A stretch of DNA of 33,151 nucleotides from Bacteroidales bacterium (GCA_024413595.1 JAKSUC010000038.1:1-33151); one strand, 5' to 3'; positions 15,633-24,361 are shown, counted from the stretch's first letter. The notes: a model not told the origin generated them from the sequence alone. Numbers and translations: made by a program.

Positions 15633-16859
15633 TTATTTCTTAAAATCTCTAACAATTAAAGTAGAGTTTGTACCACCAAATCCAAATGAATTTGATAAGA
15701 AAGTATCAAAATGAGCATCAACTCTATTTCCAGGGATATTAAGTTTTGCAGAATCTTCGTCAGGATTTTCAAAGTTTAAGTTAGCAGCAATAAAGTTGTT
15801 TTTCATCATTAAAATAGAATAAATAACTTCACTAGCACCAGCCATCCACATTTCGTGACCTGTTTGAGATTTTGTTGAAGTAACAAAAGGTTTGCAATCT
15901 CCAAATATTTGAGAAATAGCTTTAGCTTCGTTCATATCACCAATATGAGTTGATGTAGCATGAGCGTTAACATAGCCAATTTCATTAACAGGAACATTTG
16001 ATAAACGTAAACAATTTTCAAGAGATTTTGCAGGACCTGCTACATTTGGAGAAGAAATATGATCACCATTAGAAGAAAATCCCCAACCCATAACTTCTGC
16101 AATAATGTTTGCACCACGTTTAACAGCGTGTTCGTATTCTTCAATAATAACAGTTGCTGCACCACCACCAGGAACAAGACCGTCACGATCGCGGTCAAAT
16201 GGGCGAGATGCTTTTGTTGGAGCATCTTCGCGTGTAGAAAATGCACTTATTCCATCAAAACTTCCAACTGCGTATGGATTTACTTCTTGTGCTCCACCGC
16301 AAACTACCATTTCTTCTAAACCATTGCGAATTAACAACGAACCAAGTCCAATTGCATGACTACCACTTGCACAAGCACCTGAAATTGTAAGATTTATTCC
16401 TCTTAAATGGAATATACAACCCAAATTCATTGTTACGGTAGAGTTCATTGATTGAAAAATGCCTCCAGAACCAATTAGTGTTGTGTTTTTTTTGCGGAAC
16501 ATTGTTTCAACGCTTTTATATACAGGTTCTGCGCTACTATCATTTCCATAAAGCAAACCTACACTATTAGCGTCAAGATAATCTTGGTCTATTTTTGCAT
16601 CTTTTAATGCGTCAACTGTAGCTGCGTAGGCATATTTTGCTTGTTCTGGCATAAATACACGTTGTGCTCGTGATAGTTGGCTTTTTAAATCTGGAACTTC
16701 GAGTTTGGATGTTAAACCCGAACGGAATCCCATTTCTTTACGAACTGGATCTAAAATTATTCCTGACACGCCATTGTATAGCGAGTCTCTTACCTCGTCT
16801 AAACTTTTACCTAAACAGGAATATATTCCCATACCGGTAATTACGACTCTTTTTTCCAT
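15633..16859 (-). CDS. Beta-ketoacyl-[ACP] synthase (FabF/FabB-like condensing enzyme)
   Basis: Elongates an acyl chain by decarboxylative condensation on acyl carrier protein. The 408-residue protein has the full thiolase-fold triad: Cys163 in ISGACASGSHAIGLG, His300 in NAHATSTHIGD (usual form HGTGT or HGTST), and His335 in KSQTGHEMWMAGASE. The C-terminal NSFGFGGTNST is also present. It is the last gene of a three-gene leftward operon with an acyltransferase and a CrtI-like oxidoreductase, and its start overlaps the acyltransferase by 19 bases. This context, without acpP, fabD or fabG beside it, suggests a dedicated lipid or polyene pathway, although the general fatty-acid FabF/FabB role cannot be excluded. 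Confidence 0.9.
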   Translation of the reverse strand: MEKRVVITGMGIYSCLGKSLDEVRDSLYNGVSGIILDPVRKEMGFRSGLTSKLEVPDLKSQLSRAQRVFMPEQAKYAYAATVDALKDAKIDQDYLDANSVGLLYGNDSSAEPVYKSVETMFRKKNTTLIGSGGIFQSMNSTVTMNLGCIFHLRGINLTISGACASGSHAIGLGSLLIRNGLEEMVVCGGAQEVNPYAVGSFDGISAFSTREDAPTKASRPFDRDRDGLVPGGGAATVIIEEYEHAVKRGANIIAEVMGWGFSSNGDHISSPNVAGPAKSLENCLRLSNVPVNEIGYVNAHATSTHIGDMNEAKAISQIFGDCKPFVTSTKSQTGHEMWMAGASEVIYSILMMKNNFIAANLNFENPDEDSAKLNIPGNRVDAHFDTFLSNSFGFGGTNSTLIVRDFKK

Positions 16860-18259
16860 GTATTTTTAGTTAATATATTATCTAATTTTTCAAATAAACG
16901 TTTTCTGAGTTCAATTGTTTCAGCTAGTCCTTTGCCTCTTCGTTCGTTTTTGCTTCGTTTTGATTTTATTCTAAATCGCCATTCTCGTTTTAGATTAATA
17001 AAGAATTTTCGATAATTCCATGCAAATAGTCCTAAAAATGGTAATAATACTACATGAATTGTTGCATAAAGCCATGACCAAAAATATCCTTCTAATATAT
17101 ATGTGATAGTGTATATTAAAGGAAATGCCAATAATGCTCCTACTGCAAATCTTATTCCTCCAACAAACATTGTCATGTGTCCGTTTCCTGCTTTTAGTTT
17201 ATTTGTTAATGGCTGTGGCGACAAAAATATCAAAATATTGGGTATTGATGCACAAACAAATAAAGGGAAAAATGTTACTAAACCTAATACCCTTAATGCA
17301 AATTCCCATTTTCTAAATGGTATATCGAAATTTTCGTCTGCTATTTTAAAACGTTTACAATTTTTCTTTAGTGTTGATGCTTCGTTATATATTTCGGTTG
17401 ATAATTCTGAATTATTTTGTTTTATGGTTTCTAATTCTGAAAACAATGCTTTGTCAGATTGTAGTTTGTCGGGTAGATACGTTGGATCGCCACCACACAT
17501 TGCACAATATCTTTTCCCGTAGGTTTCGCGAATATAATCTATTGCCTCATAATTATCTAAATCGGTAATATTTAGCATCATTTCTGATATTTGTTTGCGA
17601 ACTTCGGCATTTACTGTTCGTTGAACTGTTCTTGGTTTGGTTTGAAATAGTTCGTAGTATGGTTTTAATGATATTGGTTTGCCACAAACTATCATCATAT
17701 CTTCGCGAAATTTGAAATAATTGCTATAGTGATTACATATTGGAAGTATTACTATATCGGTTTCAAAATTGCTTTTTTGTACTGCATCAAATGCCATTCT
17801 TAAATATCCCAAAGAAAATTCGCCTAACCAACGTTTATCTTGATTTAGTGCTTCTGGAAATATTAATACCGAACCTCCGCTTAATATTCTTTCGCCTGCT
17901 TCTGCAAAAATGTCAAAATTGTTTTTTAGCGCATCTACTCCATCAAATTGTATACGATATGCTGGTAATAAATATATACTACGTAGTAAGGTTCCTATTA
18001 TTGGACGATTAAATGCGTCTGCTCTTGTAAATATGCTTACTATTCTGTCTTTAAAGGCAAATTCTACTCCAAGTGCATCGTTTAGGGCATTTTGATGATT
18101 TGAAGCTATTATAAGAGGTGTCCCTTTGGCTGGTATATTTTCACGACCAATTACATGTATGTTTTTATAATACACTTGATTGTGCAATATTCTTAAATAG
18201 TTTCGCAATACACGGAAAAATGCTTCTCCTAAAATGCTTCTCTTTTTTTTCTTTAACAT
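16841..18259 (-). CDS. PlsC-type acyltransferase with C-terminal membrane domain
   Basis: The 472-residue protein belongs to the lysophosphatidic/glycerol-phosphate acyltransferase superfamily. The N-terminal domain has ASNHQNALNDALG (53-65). Here His55 and Asp61 are five residues apart, as in the NHPNSFLD-type Bacteroidota members, not four. LIFPEALNQ (about 132-140) stands where FPEG is usual. The middle region (about 180-320) is soluble. The last 150 residues hold about three membrane segments (LGLVTFFPLFVCASIPNIL and FPLIYTITYILEGYFWSWLY among them) and a very basic tail. It sits 12 bases after the CrtI-like gene and overlaps the ketoacyl synthase. It probably attaches the acyl chain made by this cluster to a glycerol-type or other acceptor at the inner membrane. 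Confidence 0.87.
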   Translation of the reverse strand: MLKKKKRSILGEAFFRVLRNYLRILHNQVYYKNIHVIGRENIPAKGTPLIIASNHQNALNDALGVEFAFKDRIVSIFTRADAFNRPIIGTLLRSIYLLPAYRIQFDGVDALKNNFDIFAEAGERILSGGSVLIFPEALNQDKRWLGEFSLGYLRMAFDAVQKSNFETDIVILPICNHYSNYFKFREDMMIVCGKPISLKPYYELFQTKPRTVQRTVNAEVRKQISEMMLNITDLDNYEAIDYIRETYGKRYCAMCGGDPTYLPDKLQSDKALFSELETIKQNNSELSTEIYNEASTLKKNCKRFKIADENFDIPFRKWEFALRVLGLVTFFPLFVCASIPNILIFLSPQPLTNKLKAGNGHMTMFVGGIRFAVGALLAFPLIYTITYILEGYFWSWLYATIHVVLLPFLGLFAWNYRKFFINLKREWRFRIKSKRSKNERRGKGLAETIELRKRLFEKLDNILTKNTWKKES

Positions 18260-18271
18260 TGTAGAATTTTT

Positions 18272-19780
18272 TTAATGTTTTTTGACTGAGCAAAATTTGT
18301 CTGACATATTTTCTCGCTTTAGTAATCGTTGAATGGCAAATTTACCTGTTACCAACGCATTAGGCAATCCTCCTGGTGTTTGTAACCATTGTCCTGCTAA
18401 ATATAAATTGTCTAATCCTTCAATTACTCCTTTATGTACTTCTTTTTTTGTATATGGGGTTTGAATAAATCCCATATATGAACCTTTATATGAACCTAAA
18501 AATCTGTTAAAACTTTTTGGGGTAACCACTTCTAATAATGTGAATTTACCTTTATATTGCGGATAATGTGTTTCTAATCGTTTTAGAATATCATCTGCAA
18601 TTCTTTGTTTTTCTGCTTTATATTTTTCTCGGTCTGTATTATAAAGGTCGTCCCAATATTTATATTCATAATCATATTGAACCATAAGTATTTGCATTAC
18701 ATCTTTCCCTTCTGGGGCAAAATTGGGTTGGTCGGTGTAATTATTTGTTATAATTACTTTATGGTCTCGACCTGCCACTTGATATGGTTCGCAATTAAAT
18801 ATTTCCATTATTGGCAAATCTTTGATTTTACCATCTATCGCAAAATATAGATTTACATCGCTAAATACTGGATATAAATCTGGATGTTCATAGCTAAATT
18901 TAAAATGTTCGTCTAAATATTGACGTCCTATTACATTAAATGTTACATCTGGATCTGTGGCAAATATCACATATTTTGGTTGCACATCTGAGCCATCTGT
19001 GAATTTTATTTTTGTTATTTTTTTGTTATTTATTTCAACATTTATAGCTTTCTTTTTGGTTGAGATTTTTCCACCAAGACTTAAATATTTGTCGCGCATG
19101 CGGTTGGTTATTGAATCTGAACCTCCTACTGGTAAATCTGCATTTCCCATTGTAAACATGGCGTACATATAAAATGCTGATATTACATAAAATTGTTCTG
19201 GAACATAATTGTAGATTATTCTATGAATTATAGGACTTTTAAACCTTTGTGCATATTCTGCTAAGGTTAGTTTTTGATATTTGGCAAATGCTGGTATGGC
19301 TTTTAACATTTTTAAAACCAATTTCATATTTCTGCAAAAGCCCATTTGTTCGTTTGGTACCATTGATGGCAATTCTATGGCTTGAAATGTTTTGATGAGT
19401 TTTATAAATTTTTTGATTTCTTTCTCATCTTCTGGCGCTACTGACAATAGTTCTTGTTTCATTTTGTCTAGATTTCGCCAAACGTGCGCTTTTACTCCAT
19501 CAATGTCAACTTGTAAAAAATAATCGTGACGTAAAATATCTTCTTCTTTGGTTATTACGCCTACTTCTTGCCAAACTTTATATATTTCTTTTTTAGGTGA
19601 TGTGCCTGTCATCCAGTGAACACAATTATCTATATGAAATCCTTTTCTTGTCCAAGATGTACATTGTCCCCCTACAACTGTGTGTGACTCAAATATTTCA
19701 CTTTCTAGACCACTCATTTGAGCATAAATTCCGGCTGCTAGTCCTGATACTCCACCTCCGATTATTGCTAATTCTGACAT
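18272..19780 (-). CDS. CrtI/phytoene-desaturase-like FAD oxidoreductase
   Basis: The 502-residue flavoprotein has an N-terminal dinucleotide-binding GGGVSGLAAGIYAQ (8-21), then ESHTVVGGQCTSW, where CrtI-type enzymes grip FAD. It ends with LYLAGQWLQTPGGLPNALVTGKFA, the conserved C-terminal FAD motif of phytoene desaturases, carotene isomerases and retinol saturases. Substrates in this superfamily are isoprenoid or other long polyene/acyl chains; which one is acted on here is unknown. No phytoene synthase is in the window, so carotenoid synthesis is not supported. It is the promoter-proximal gene of the operon with the acyltransferase and ketoacyl synthase. Confidence 0.88.
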   Translation of the reverse strand: MSELAIIGGGVSGLAAGIYAQMSGLESEIFESHTVVGGQCTSWTRKGFHIDNCVHWMTGTSPKKEIYKVWQEVGVITKEEDILRHDYFLQVDIDGVKAHVWRNLDKMKQELLSVAPEDEKEIKKFIKLIKTFQAIELPSMVPNEQMGFCRNMKLVLKMLKAIPAFAKYQKLTLAEYAQRFKSPIIHRIIYNYVPEQFYVISAFYMYAMFTMGNADLPVGGSDSITNRMRDKYLSLGGKISTKKKAINVEINNKKITKIKFTDGSDVQPKYVIFATDPDVTFNVIGRQYLDEHFKFSYEHPDLYPVFSDVNLYFAIDGKIKDLPIMEIFNCEPYQVAGRDHKVIITNNYTDQPNFAPEGKDVMQILMVQYDYEYKYWDDLYNTDREKYKAEKQRIADDILKRLETHYPQYKGKFTLLEVVTPKSFNRFLGSYKGSYMGFIQTPYTKKEVHKGVIEGLDNLYLAGQWLQTPGGLPNALVTGKFAIQRLLKRENMSDKFCSVKKH

Positions 19781-19880
19781 TAAAGTTTTTTTTATGTGTT
19801 TATAGTTTCCTTCCTTTTTGTTTGTTGTACAGTATTTTTAATATATTTTATTATATATATTGATTTTTAAACAATTTTCG

Positions 19881-19912
19881 CAAAGATAGTTAAAAATCTA
19901 AAGGATAAAAAG
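19881..19912 (-). promoter_or_regulatory. Promoter of the CrtI-acyltransferase-KS operon
   Basis: On the minus strand TTTA (around 19912-19909), about 20 bases, then TATCTTTG (19888-19881), an exact TAnnTTTG. It leaves a leader of roughly 95 bases before the CrtI-like start. Confidence 0.65.
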
Positions 19913-19920
19913 TATAGAGT

Positions 19921-19948
19921 TGAAAAATATTAAATTTAATATTTTTCA
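19921..19948. repeat. 28-base perfect palindrome upstream of the operon promoter
   Basis: TGAAAAATATTAAA (19921-19934) is followed at once by its exact reverse complement TTTAATATTTTTCA (19935-19948). It lies just upstream of the probable -33 element of the CrtI operon and downstream of the HU/SPOR gene's terminator. It may be an operator, or an AT-only second terminator arm for that gene. Confidence 0.8.
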
Positions 19949-19965
19949 TTGTGTTTTATTAATAT

Positions 19966-19995
19966 AAAAAGTGCGTAGTAAATAATACTACGCAC
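19966..19995 (-). terminator. Terminator of the HU/SPOR gene
   Basis: GTGCGTAGTA (19971-19980) and TACTACGCAC (19986-19995) form a perfect 10-bp stem with loop AATAA. On the minus strand five T follow. C and four T on the other side also make it weakly bidirectional. Confidence 0.87.
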
Positions 19996-20017
19996 CTTTT
20001 TATATTATTAATTTTTT

Positions 20018-21091
20018 TTATTGTTTTGAATTTCTTAACAACCAAAGATCATAATTTGGATTTTGTTTCTTTAGTTTGTTGTATTGATCTACAATATCTT
20101 GTGCACTATCGCTACTTCCTATGTAAACACGATGTTGATCACCTATTGAAAGTATTTGAGAACCTGGTATTTCTTTTTGACGAGATATTGCATTTTGTTT
20201 TGATGTAAAACTTCCTGCTATTAAATAATATTGTTTAAAATTATCTCCTAATACCAATGGTGTTGAATATAATCCGGCGTCTAACAATATATTTGTTTCT
20301 GGATCTGCTACTACTTCCGTTGCTAAATCATTATTTGTGTTATTATTATTTACTGGAATTTCTGTCTTTATAGAATCTTCTGGTTTTACTGGTACTTCTG
20401 TTTTTGTTTTTTTAGAACCAAATAAGTTGGCTACGTATGTGTTTACACTATTAAAATTTAATACATACAATGTTATTATTGCTACTATTGGTAATAAAAT
20501 TAATAACCATTTTAATAGTTTTCGAGATTTTGGTTTGCTTTCGGTTTCGTTTTTTGGTTTTATATCTGATTTTACTGGTTCTGATTTCGCTTTTGCTTTT
20601 ACTGTTGTAGAACCTGAATTTTGTGTTTTGAGATTTGCTTGAGTTCTTCCTTTTGAGGTTCGGTTTGATGCTTGTGCTGCAACAACATCTACCGTATCCA
20701 TACCATAATTATCGATTAATAAATTATTCGCTACTGAATCAAATACAATTTCTCCATTTTCGTTTTTCCTTATATTTCCTACTTCATCTATTGTATAATC
20801 TTCGTTGTTAGCCAATTTTTTATTAACTTCATCTATAAATTCTGATATATATTTTTTCGCTTCTTCTTCGGTTATTCCTTTATTATTTATCAAAAAATTG
20901 ATTAATATATCATTTGAATCTGATTTTTTGGAAGCGTTGAATGATACTAACTTTGTTGGTGGATATATTACACCTGTTTTTTCATCGAGTTGCGCTGGTT
21001 GATATGAAGTTTCAAATGTGCCAAATTCTGGTACGATAATACTATCTTGAAATAGAAGTATCTCTTTGAATATCTGAGTTAAATTTGCCAT
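20018..21091 (-). CDS. HU/CCDC81-like and SPOR domain membrane protein
   Basis: The 357-residue protein has three parts. Residues 1-125 form the bacterial HU-related (CCDC81-type) domain pair, with IIVPEFGTFETSYQPAQLD and a second strand-helix unit ending near YTIDEVGNIRKN. After a Lys/Ser-rich linker there is one membrane helix (about 192-212, LLKWLLILLPIVAIITLYVL). Residues 284-355 form a SPOR domain (FKQYYLIAGSFTSKQNA ... HRVYIGSS), which binds denuded peptidoglycan at division sites. The topology puts the HU part in the cytoplasm and SPOR in the periplasm. This fusion is common in Bacteroidota, where it likely links the cell wall at the septum with a cytoplasmic partner; that role is inferred. 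Confidence 0.9.
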   Translation of the reverse strand: MANLTQIFKEILLFQDSIIVPEFGTFETSYQPAQLDEKTGVIYPPTKLVSFNASKKSDSNDILINFLINNKGITEEEAKKYISEFIDEVNKKLANNEDYTIDEVGNIRKNENGEIVFDSVANNLLIDNYGMDTVDVVAAQASNRTSKGRTQANLKTQNSGSTTVKAKAKSEPVKSDIKPKNETESKPKSRKLLKWLLILLPIVAIITLYVLNFNSVNTYVANLFGSKKTKTEVPVKPEDSIKTEIPVNNNNTNNDLATEVVADPETNILLDAGLYSTPLVLGDNFKQYYLIAGSFTSKQNAISRQKEIPGSQILSIGDQHRVYIGSSDSAQDIVDQYNKLKKQNPNYDLWLLRNSKQ

Positions 21092-21147
21092 AATTTTTTA
21101 ATGTTTCTTTTTATTTTCACTCTATTTTTTATTTGAGTTACTTTTTG

Positions 21148-21155
21148 CAAATATA
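21148..21155 (-). promoter_or_regulatory. Promoter -7 box of the HU/SPOR gene
   Basis: On the minus strand TATATTTG matches TAnnTTTG exactly, 57 bases before the start codon. No clear -33 TTTG was found. Confidence 0.55.
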
Positions 21156-21253
21156 ATTATTTAGACTTAAATAAAAAATAGAAATTTGATATTTTTTGAA
21201 ATTTTATTTATTGTTTTTGTTATTTGTATTTTTTTATTTTTTATAAAATTTTT

Positions 21254-21284
21254 TCTGTCATTTTGGGGAGTTTTTTTAATTTTG
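21254..21284 (+). promoter_or_regulatory. galE promoter
   Basis: TCTG (21254-21257), 19 bases, then TAATTTTG (21277-21284), an exact TAnnTTTG, 25 bases before ATG 21309. Confidence 0.6.
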
Positions 21285-21308
21285 ACCCAAAATCAATATA
21301 TTTTGAAC

Positions 21309-22334
21309 ATGAAAAAGATTTTAGTTACTGGTGGAACTGGCTTTATTGGTTCTCATACCACTGTTGAACTTATTCAAAAAGGTTATGAGGTGGTAATTGT
21401 TGATAATTTGAGTAATTCTAATATTAATGTTATCGACAATATTGAAAAAATTACTAATAAACGTCCTATTTTTGGTAAAGTGGATGTCGCTGACAAAAAT
21501 CAATTATTCAATTTTTTAGATAATCATAAAGATATTGAATCAATTATACATTTTGCTGCTTCTAAAGCTGTTGGTGAATCTGTTGAAAAACCTTTAAAAT
21601 ATTATAGTAATAATATTAATGGTGTAATTAATATTTTGGAGGCTATGAAACATTTTGGTATTAAAAACATGGTTTTTTCTTCTTCTTGTACTGTTTATGG
21701 TCAACCTGAACAATTGCCTGTTACTGAAAATTCACCAATTCAACCTGCCACTTCGCCATACGGCAACACTAAACAAATCAACGAAGAAATTATTCGTGAT
21801 TTTGTTGCTGCAAATCCTGATTTTCATTGTATTGCTTTAAGATATTTTAATCCAATAGGTTCGCATCCTTCTTCTTTAATTGGTGAATTACCTATTGGCG
21901 TTCCTGCCAATTTAATTCCATATATTACCCAAACTGCTGCTGGCATTCGTGAATGTTTAAGTGTGTTTGGAAATGATTATGATACTCCAGATGGAACTCC
22001 TATTCGTGATTATATTGATATTATTGATTTAGCTAACGCTCACATTGCTGCCATTAATCGTATGGAAGATAATAAACAAAAGAAAAATCTCGAATTTTTT
22101 AATATTGGTACTGGTAATGGGCTTACTGTTTTGCAATTGATTAATACTTTTGAAGAAGCTACTGGTGTTAAACTCAATTATAAAATTGTTGGACGTCGTG
22201 CTGGTGATATTGAAAAAATTTGGGCGGATGCTTCTTTTGCTAACAGCGAATTAGGTTGGAAAGCTGTTGTGCCTTTGAAACAAACTTTGCTTAATGCTTG
22301 GAATTGGCAAAAACGTTGTGCTAATATTGAGTAA
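21309..22334 (+). CDS. galE: UDP-glucose 4-epimerase
   Basis: Interconverts UDP-glucose and UDP-galactose (or the N-acetyl forms) with bound NAD. The frame is open upstream to 21186, but that part is a hydrophobic poly-Phe/Ile translation covering the promoter. ATG 21309 gives the standard MKKILVTGGTGFIGSH start and 341 residues. Motifs: GGTGFIG (8-14), the Ser-rich FSSSCTVYG (123-131) supplying the catalytic Ser/Thr, and the Tyr151-x3-Lys155 pair in SPYGNTK. The IRDYIDIIDLANAH segment typical of GalE is also present. It has its own promoter and terminator and is not in a sugar gene cluster here. Confidence 0.95.
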   Translation: MKKILVTGGTGFIGSHTTVELIQKGYEVVIVDNLSNSNINVIDNIEKITNKRPIFGKVDVADKNQLFNFLDNHKDIESIIHFAASKAVGESVEKPLKYYSNNINGVINILEAMKHFGIKNMVFSSSCTVYGQPEQLPVTENSPIQPATSPYGNTKQINEEIIRDFVAANPDFHCIALRYFNPIGSHPSSLIGELPIGVPANLIPYITQTAAGIRECLSVFGNDYDTPDGTPIRDYIDIIDLANAHIAAINRMEDNKQKKNLEFFNIGTGNGLTVLQLINTFEEATGVKLNYKIVGRRAGDIEKIWADASFANSELGWKAVVPLKQTLLNAWNWQKRCANIE

Positions 22335-22370
22335 GTACAAAGATTATATTTTGATAAATCATAAAATAAT

Positions 22371-22426
22371 AAGTAGAAAGTATGTGTTTGGTTTTTAATG
22401 TAAAACTCGTACTTTCTACTTTTTTA
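22371..22426 (+). terminator. galE terminator
   Basis: AAGTAGAAAGTA (22371-22382) pairs perfectly with TACTTTCTACTT (22410-22421) across a 27-base loop, followed by a T run to about 22425. Confidence 0.8.
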
Positions 22427-22433
22427 TTATCTA

Positions 22434-23378
22434 TTAAAATTTAAATGTTAATCCAATTCCTGTTACATTTTTGAATTGAACTAGTGAATTGTGAGGTATT
22501 TCTTTTTCTAATATACTAACATCTTCGTCGTATACTAATTCTGAAGTTATGTTAAATGATAACCATTTATTGATTTGCATTGCTATTATTATATTCCAAT
22601 CCACATCTATTTCATCAAATATTCCATCTGCGTAAGAATTGAACAATACTAAATTGGTTCCAAATGATATATTTTTTGCTATATCATATTTTGCATCCAT
22701 TTTTAAATACCAACCAAATTCTGAACGTGAATGGCTTAATGTGTCAACTCCAAATGCTCCTATACTTGATAAATAATCGTTTAATACAATTGTTGTTTTA
22801 CCGCACAATGGTGACAAATAAACCATAAAGTTTTCTGATGCTTGATAATCAAGTCCGAGTGTATAGGTTAAATATAATGGTGACCAACATTCTGATGTTA
22901 ATGTTTTTGTATCATTATCATCATCGTATGCCCAACCTTTATCAAATTGACTTTTATAATCTAATATTGCTGAATAATACAATTTTTTTGCAGCTTCGTA
23001 ACCGTATTTTGATGAAAATTGAAATTTATCATCATTTTTTCTAAATTCATCATATTCATCAATTAAACGTAATGTCCCGTATTGAGCGGTAATTGAGTTT
23101 TGCCACGAATGCTTTCCTTTGGCGTAATTTGCATTAAAATTGGCTAACGCATTTGCTCCAATTTGTTGATCTCCTCCGGGTGCCCAATTTTTTAATGCTG
23201 TTTGTGAGGCTGTTAATGACAACATTCCGCTAAATTTCCAAATTTTGCCACTATCTACATCGGCTTTAGCTTTTGAATCTTTTGCTAATGTTGCAATGTC
23301 TTTTGCGGTTTCGTCTGTTTGTGAAAACGATGGTAGCGATAATAATGCTACCGTTAATACTAGTAATACTTTTTTCAT
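22434..23378 (-). CDS. DUF3078 outer-membrane beta-barrel-like protein
   Basis: The 314-residue protein begins with a signal peptide ending PSFSQ (about 20). The mature part follows DUF3078: SQTALKNWAPGGDQQIGANALANF, then KGKHSWQNSI, alternating polar and aromatic strands to the end, and a terminal Phe (GLTFKF) as in outer-membrane barrels. The family is widespread in Bacteroidota and its cargo is unknown. The neighbour at 23402-23932 lies 23 bases upstream and has the only promoter, so the two genes form an operon. Confidence 0.85.
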   Translation of the reverse strand: MKKVLLVLTVALLSLPSFSQTDETAKDIATLAKDSKAKADVDSGKIWKFSGMLSLTASQTALKNWAPGGDQQIGANALANFNANYAKGKHSWQNSITAQYGTLRLIDEYDEFRKNDDKFQFSSKYGYEAAKKLYYSAILDYKSQFDKGWAYDDDNDTKTLTSECWSPLYLTYTLGLDYQASENFMVYLSPLCGKTTIVLNDYLSSIGAFGVDTLSHSRSEFGWYLKMDAKYDIAKNISFGTNLVLFNSYADGIFDEIDVDWNIIIAMQINKWLSFNITSELVYDEDVSILEKEIPHNSLVQFKNVTGIGLTFKF

Positions 23379-23401
23379 TTTTTATAAGAGTTAATATATT
23401 T

Positions 23402-23932
23402 TTATCTAAGATGATTAGCGTCTATAAATCTATAATAATTGGGTAATGATTTTATAAAACTTTTGTGATATGTATCCCATTTTGCTCTAAATTCTTCTAG
23501 TGCTATTGAATCGGGATATTTTTTCCAACCACTTTCCAATGCTATTATATTTATAGAATCTTTTGAGATTGTATCTATTTTACTTATTTCTTTTATTGCT
23601 TTATCTACACAAGCATATTTTAGAATATCATAATCTTTTTTAAACAAAGGAAAATAATAGTCAAGAATCAATTTTTGACCTTGTGAACCTTTTTCTTCAA
23701 ATCCTGGAAAATATCTTGCTGTTAATAAATAATTGTTTGCTACCATAACTTCTTTTGGAGGATAATTGATTGCAACACTATCTGTTATATTTTTTTCTAA
23801 TATTTTTGAAGCTTTATAAATCAAAAGTTTTGGCGTAAATATGCATATTATACCTATTAATATAAGTGCATAAAATAACCATTTTGCTCCAAATTTTTTT
23901 GGTTGTTTTGCTTTTTTGGGAAAAAATGACAT
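23402..23932 (-). CDS. Small membrane-anchored protein of unknown function
   Basis: The 176-residue protein starts with a basic cytoplasmic stretch (MSFFPKKAKQPKKFGAK). One membrane helix follows (about 18-38, WLFYALILIGIICIFTP), then a soluble periplasmic domain of about 135 residues with several Tyr/Trp/Lys-rich helices. No domain family is recognised. It is first in a two-gene operon with the DUF3078 protein, so a role in making or placing that envelope protein is possible but unproven. Confidence 0.75.
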   Translation of the reverse strand: MSFFPKKAKQPKKFGAKWLFYALILIGIICIFTPKLLIYKASKILEKNITDSVAINYPPKEVMVANNYLLTARYFPGFEEKGSQGQKLILDYYFPLFKKDYDILKYACVDKAIKEISKIDTISKDSINIIALESGWKKYPDSIALEEFRAKWDTYHKSFIKSLPNYYRFIDANHLR

Positions 23933-23956
23933 TTTTTATTCTTTATTATTTTTATA

Positions 23957-23989
23957 CAAAAATACGATTTTATGTGTATATATAGCAAA
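23957..23989 (-). promoter_or_regulatory. Promoter of the small membrane protein-DUF3078 operon
   Basis: On the minus strand TTTG (23989-23986), 21 bases, then TATTTTTG (23964-23957): a complete Bacteroidota promoter 24 bases before the start codon. Confidence 0.78.
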
Positions 23990-24096
23990 TTTATTAAGTT
24001 ATTAAACTGCTAAGATTTTTAATTTTTTTCTAAATATTTATAAAACAAGAATTTAAAAATAAAAAAATATTTTTTTTAAAAAAAAGAACAAAATAA

Positions 24097-24128
24097 TTTG
24101 TCAGTTAAAAAAATAAACACTACTTTTG
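24097..24128 (+). promoter_or_regulatory. Promoter of tRNA-fMet
   Basis: TTTG (24097-24100), exactly 20 bases, then TACTTTTG (24121-24128). The tRNA begins 28 bases after the box. Confidence 0.82.
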
Positions 24129-24156
24129 CATCGTAATTAAAACAAGAACATAATAC

Positions 24157-24229
<73 letters not shown>

Positions 24230-24238
24230 CTACATATA

Positions 24239-24267
24239 AAGCATTGCAATTAGCAATGCTTTTTTTT
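24239..24267 (+). terminator. tRNA-fMet terminator
   Basis: AAGCATTGC (24239-24247) pairs with GCAATGCTT (24253-24261) around a 5-base loop, followed by a run of eight T. Confidence 0.92.
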
Positions 24268-24284
24268 ATGGGTTTTTAGATATA

Positions 24285-24322
24285 AAAAAACGAATTAGAG
24301 TAAAGTTTCTAATTCGTTTTTT
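24285..24322. terminator. Second hairpin terminator, bidirectional
   Basis: CGAATTAGA (24291-24299) pairs with TCTAATTCG (24308-24316), extended by flanking A and T runs on both sides. It is a backup for the tRNA and usable in either direction. Confidence 0.8.
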
Positions 24323-24330
24323 GTTTTTTT

Positions 24331-24361
24331 GCAAAAAAAAATCCGCATTGCTGCGGATTTT
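24331..24361 (-). terminator. Terminator of the disrupted lipoprotein gene
   Basis: AAAATCCGCA (24338-24347) pairs with TGCGGATTTT (24352-24361) around TTGC. On the minus strand a long T run follows, so it mainly ends leftward transcription from the gene at 24448-25072. Confidence 0.82.

Noticed and set aside
17103..17522. 139-codon ORF opposite the acyltransferase gene
   Set aside because: It lies fully inside a recognised gene on the other strand and shows no domain or initiation signal.
18272..19780. Carotenoid biosynthesis locus
   Set aside because: CrtI-like similarity alone is not enough: no phytoene synthase, cyclase or geranylgeranyl diphosphate synthase is in the window, and the partners are acyl-chain enzymes.
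21186..21308. N-terminal extension of GalE with hydrophobic residues
   Set aside because: It covers the TAATTTTG promoter and precedes the conserved MKKILVTGGTG start; it is a poly-T translation, not a membrane anchor.
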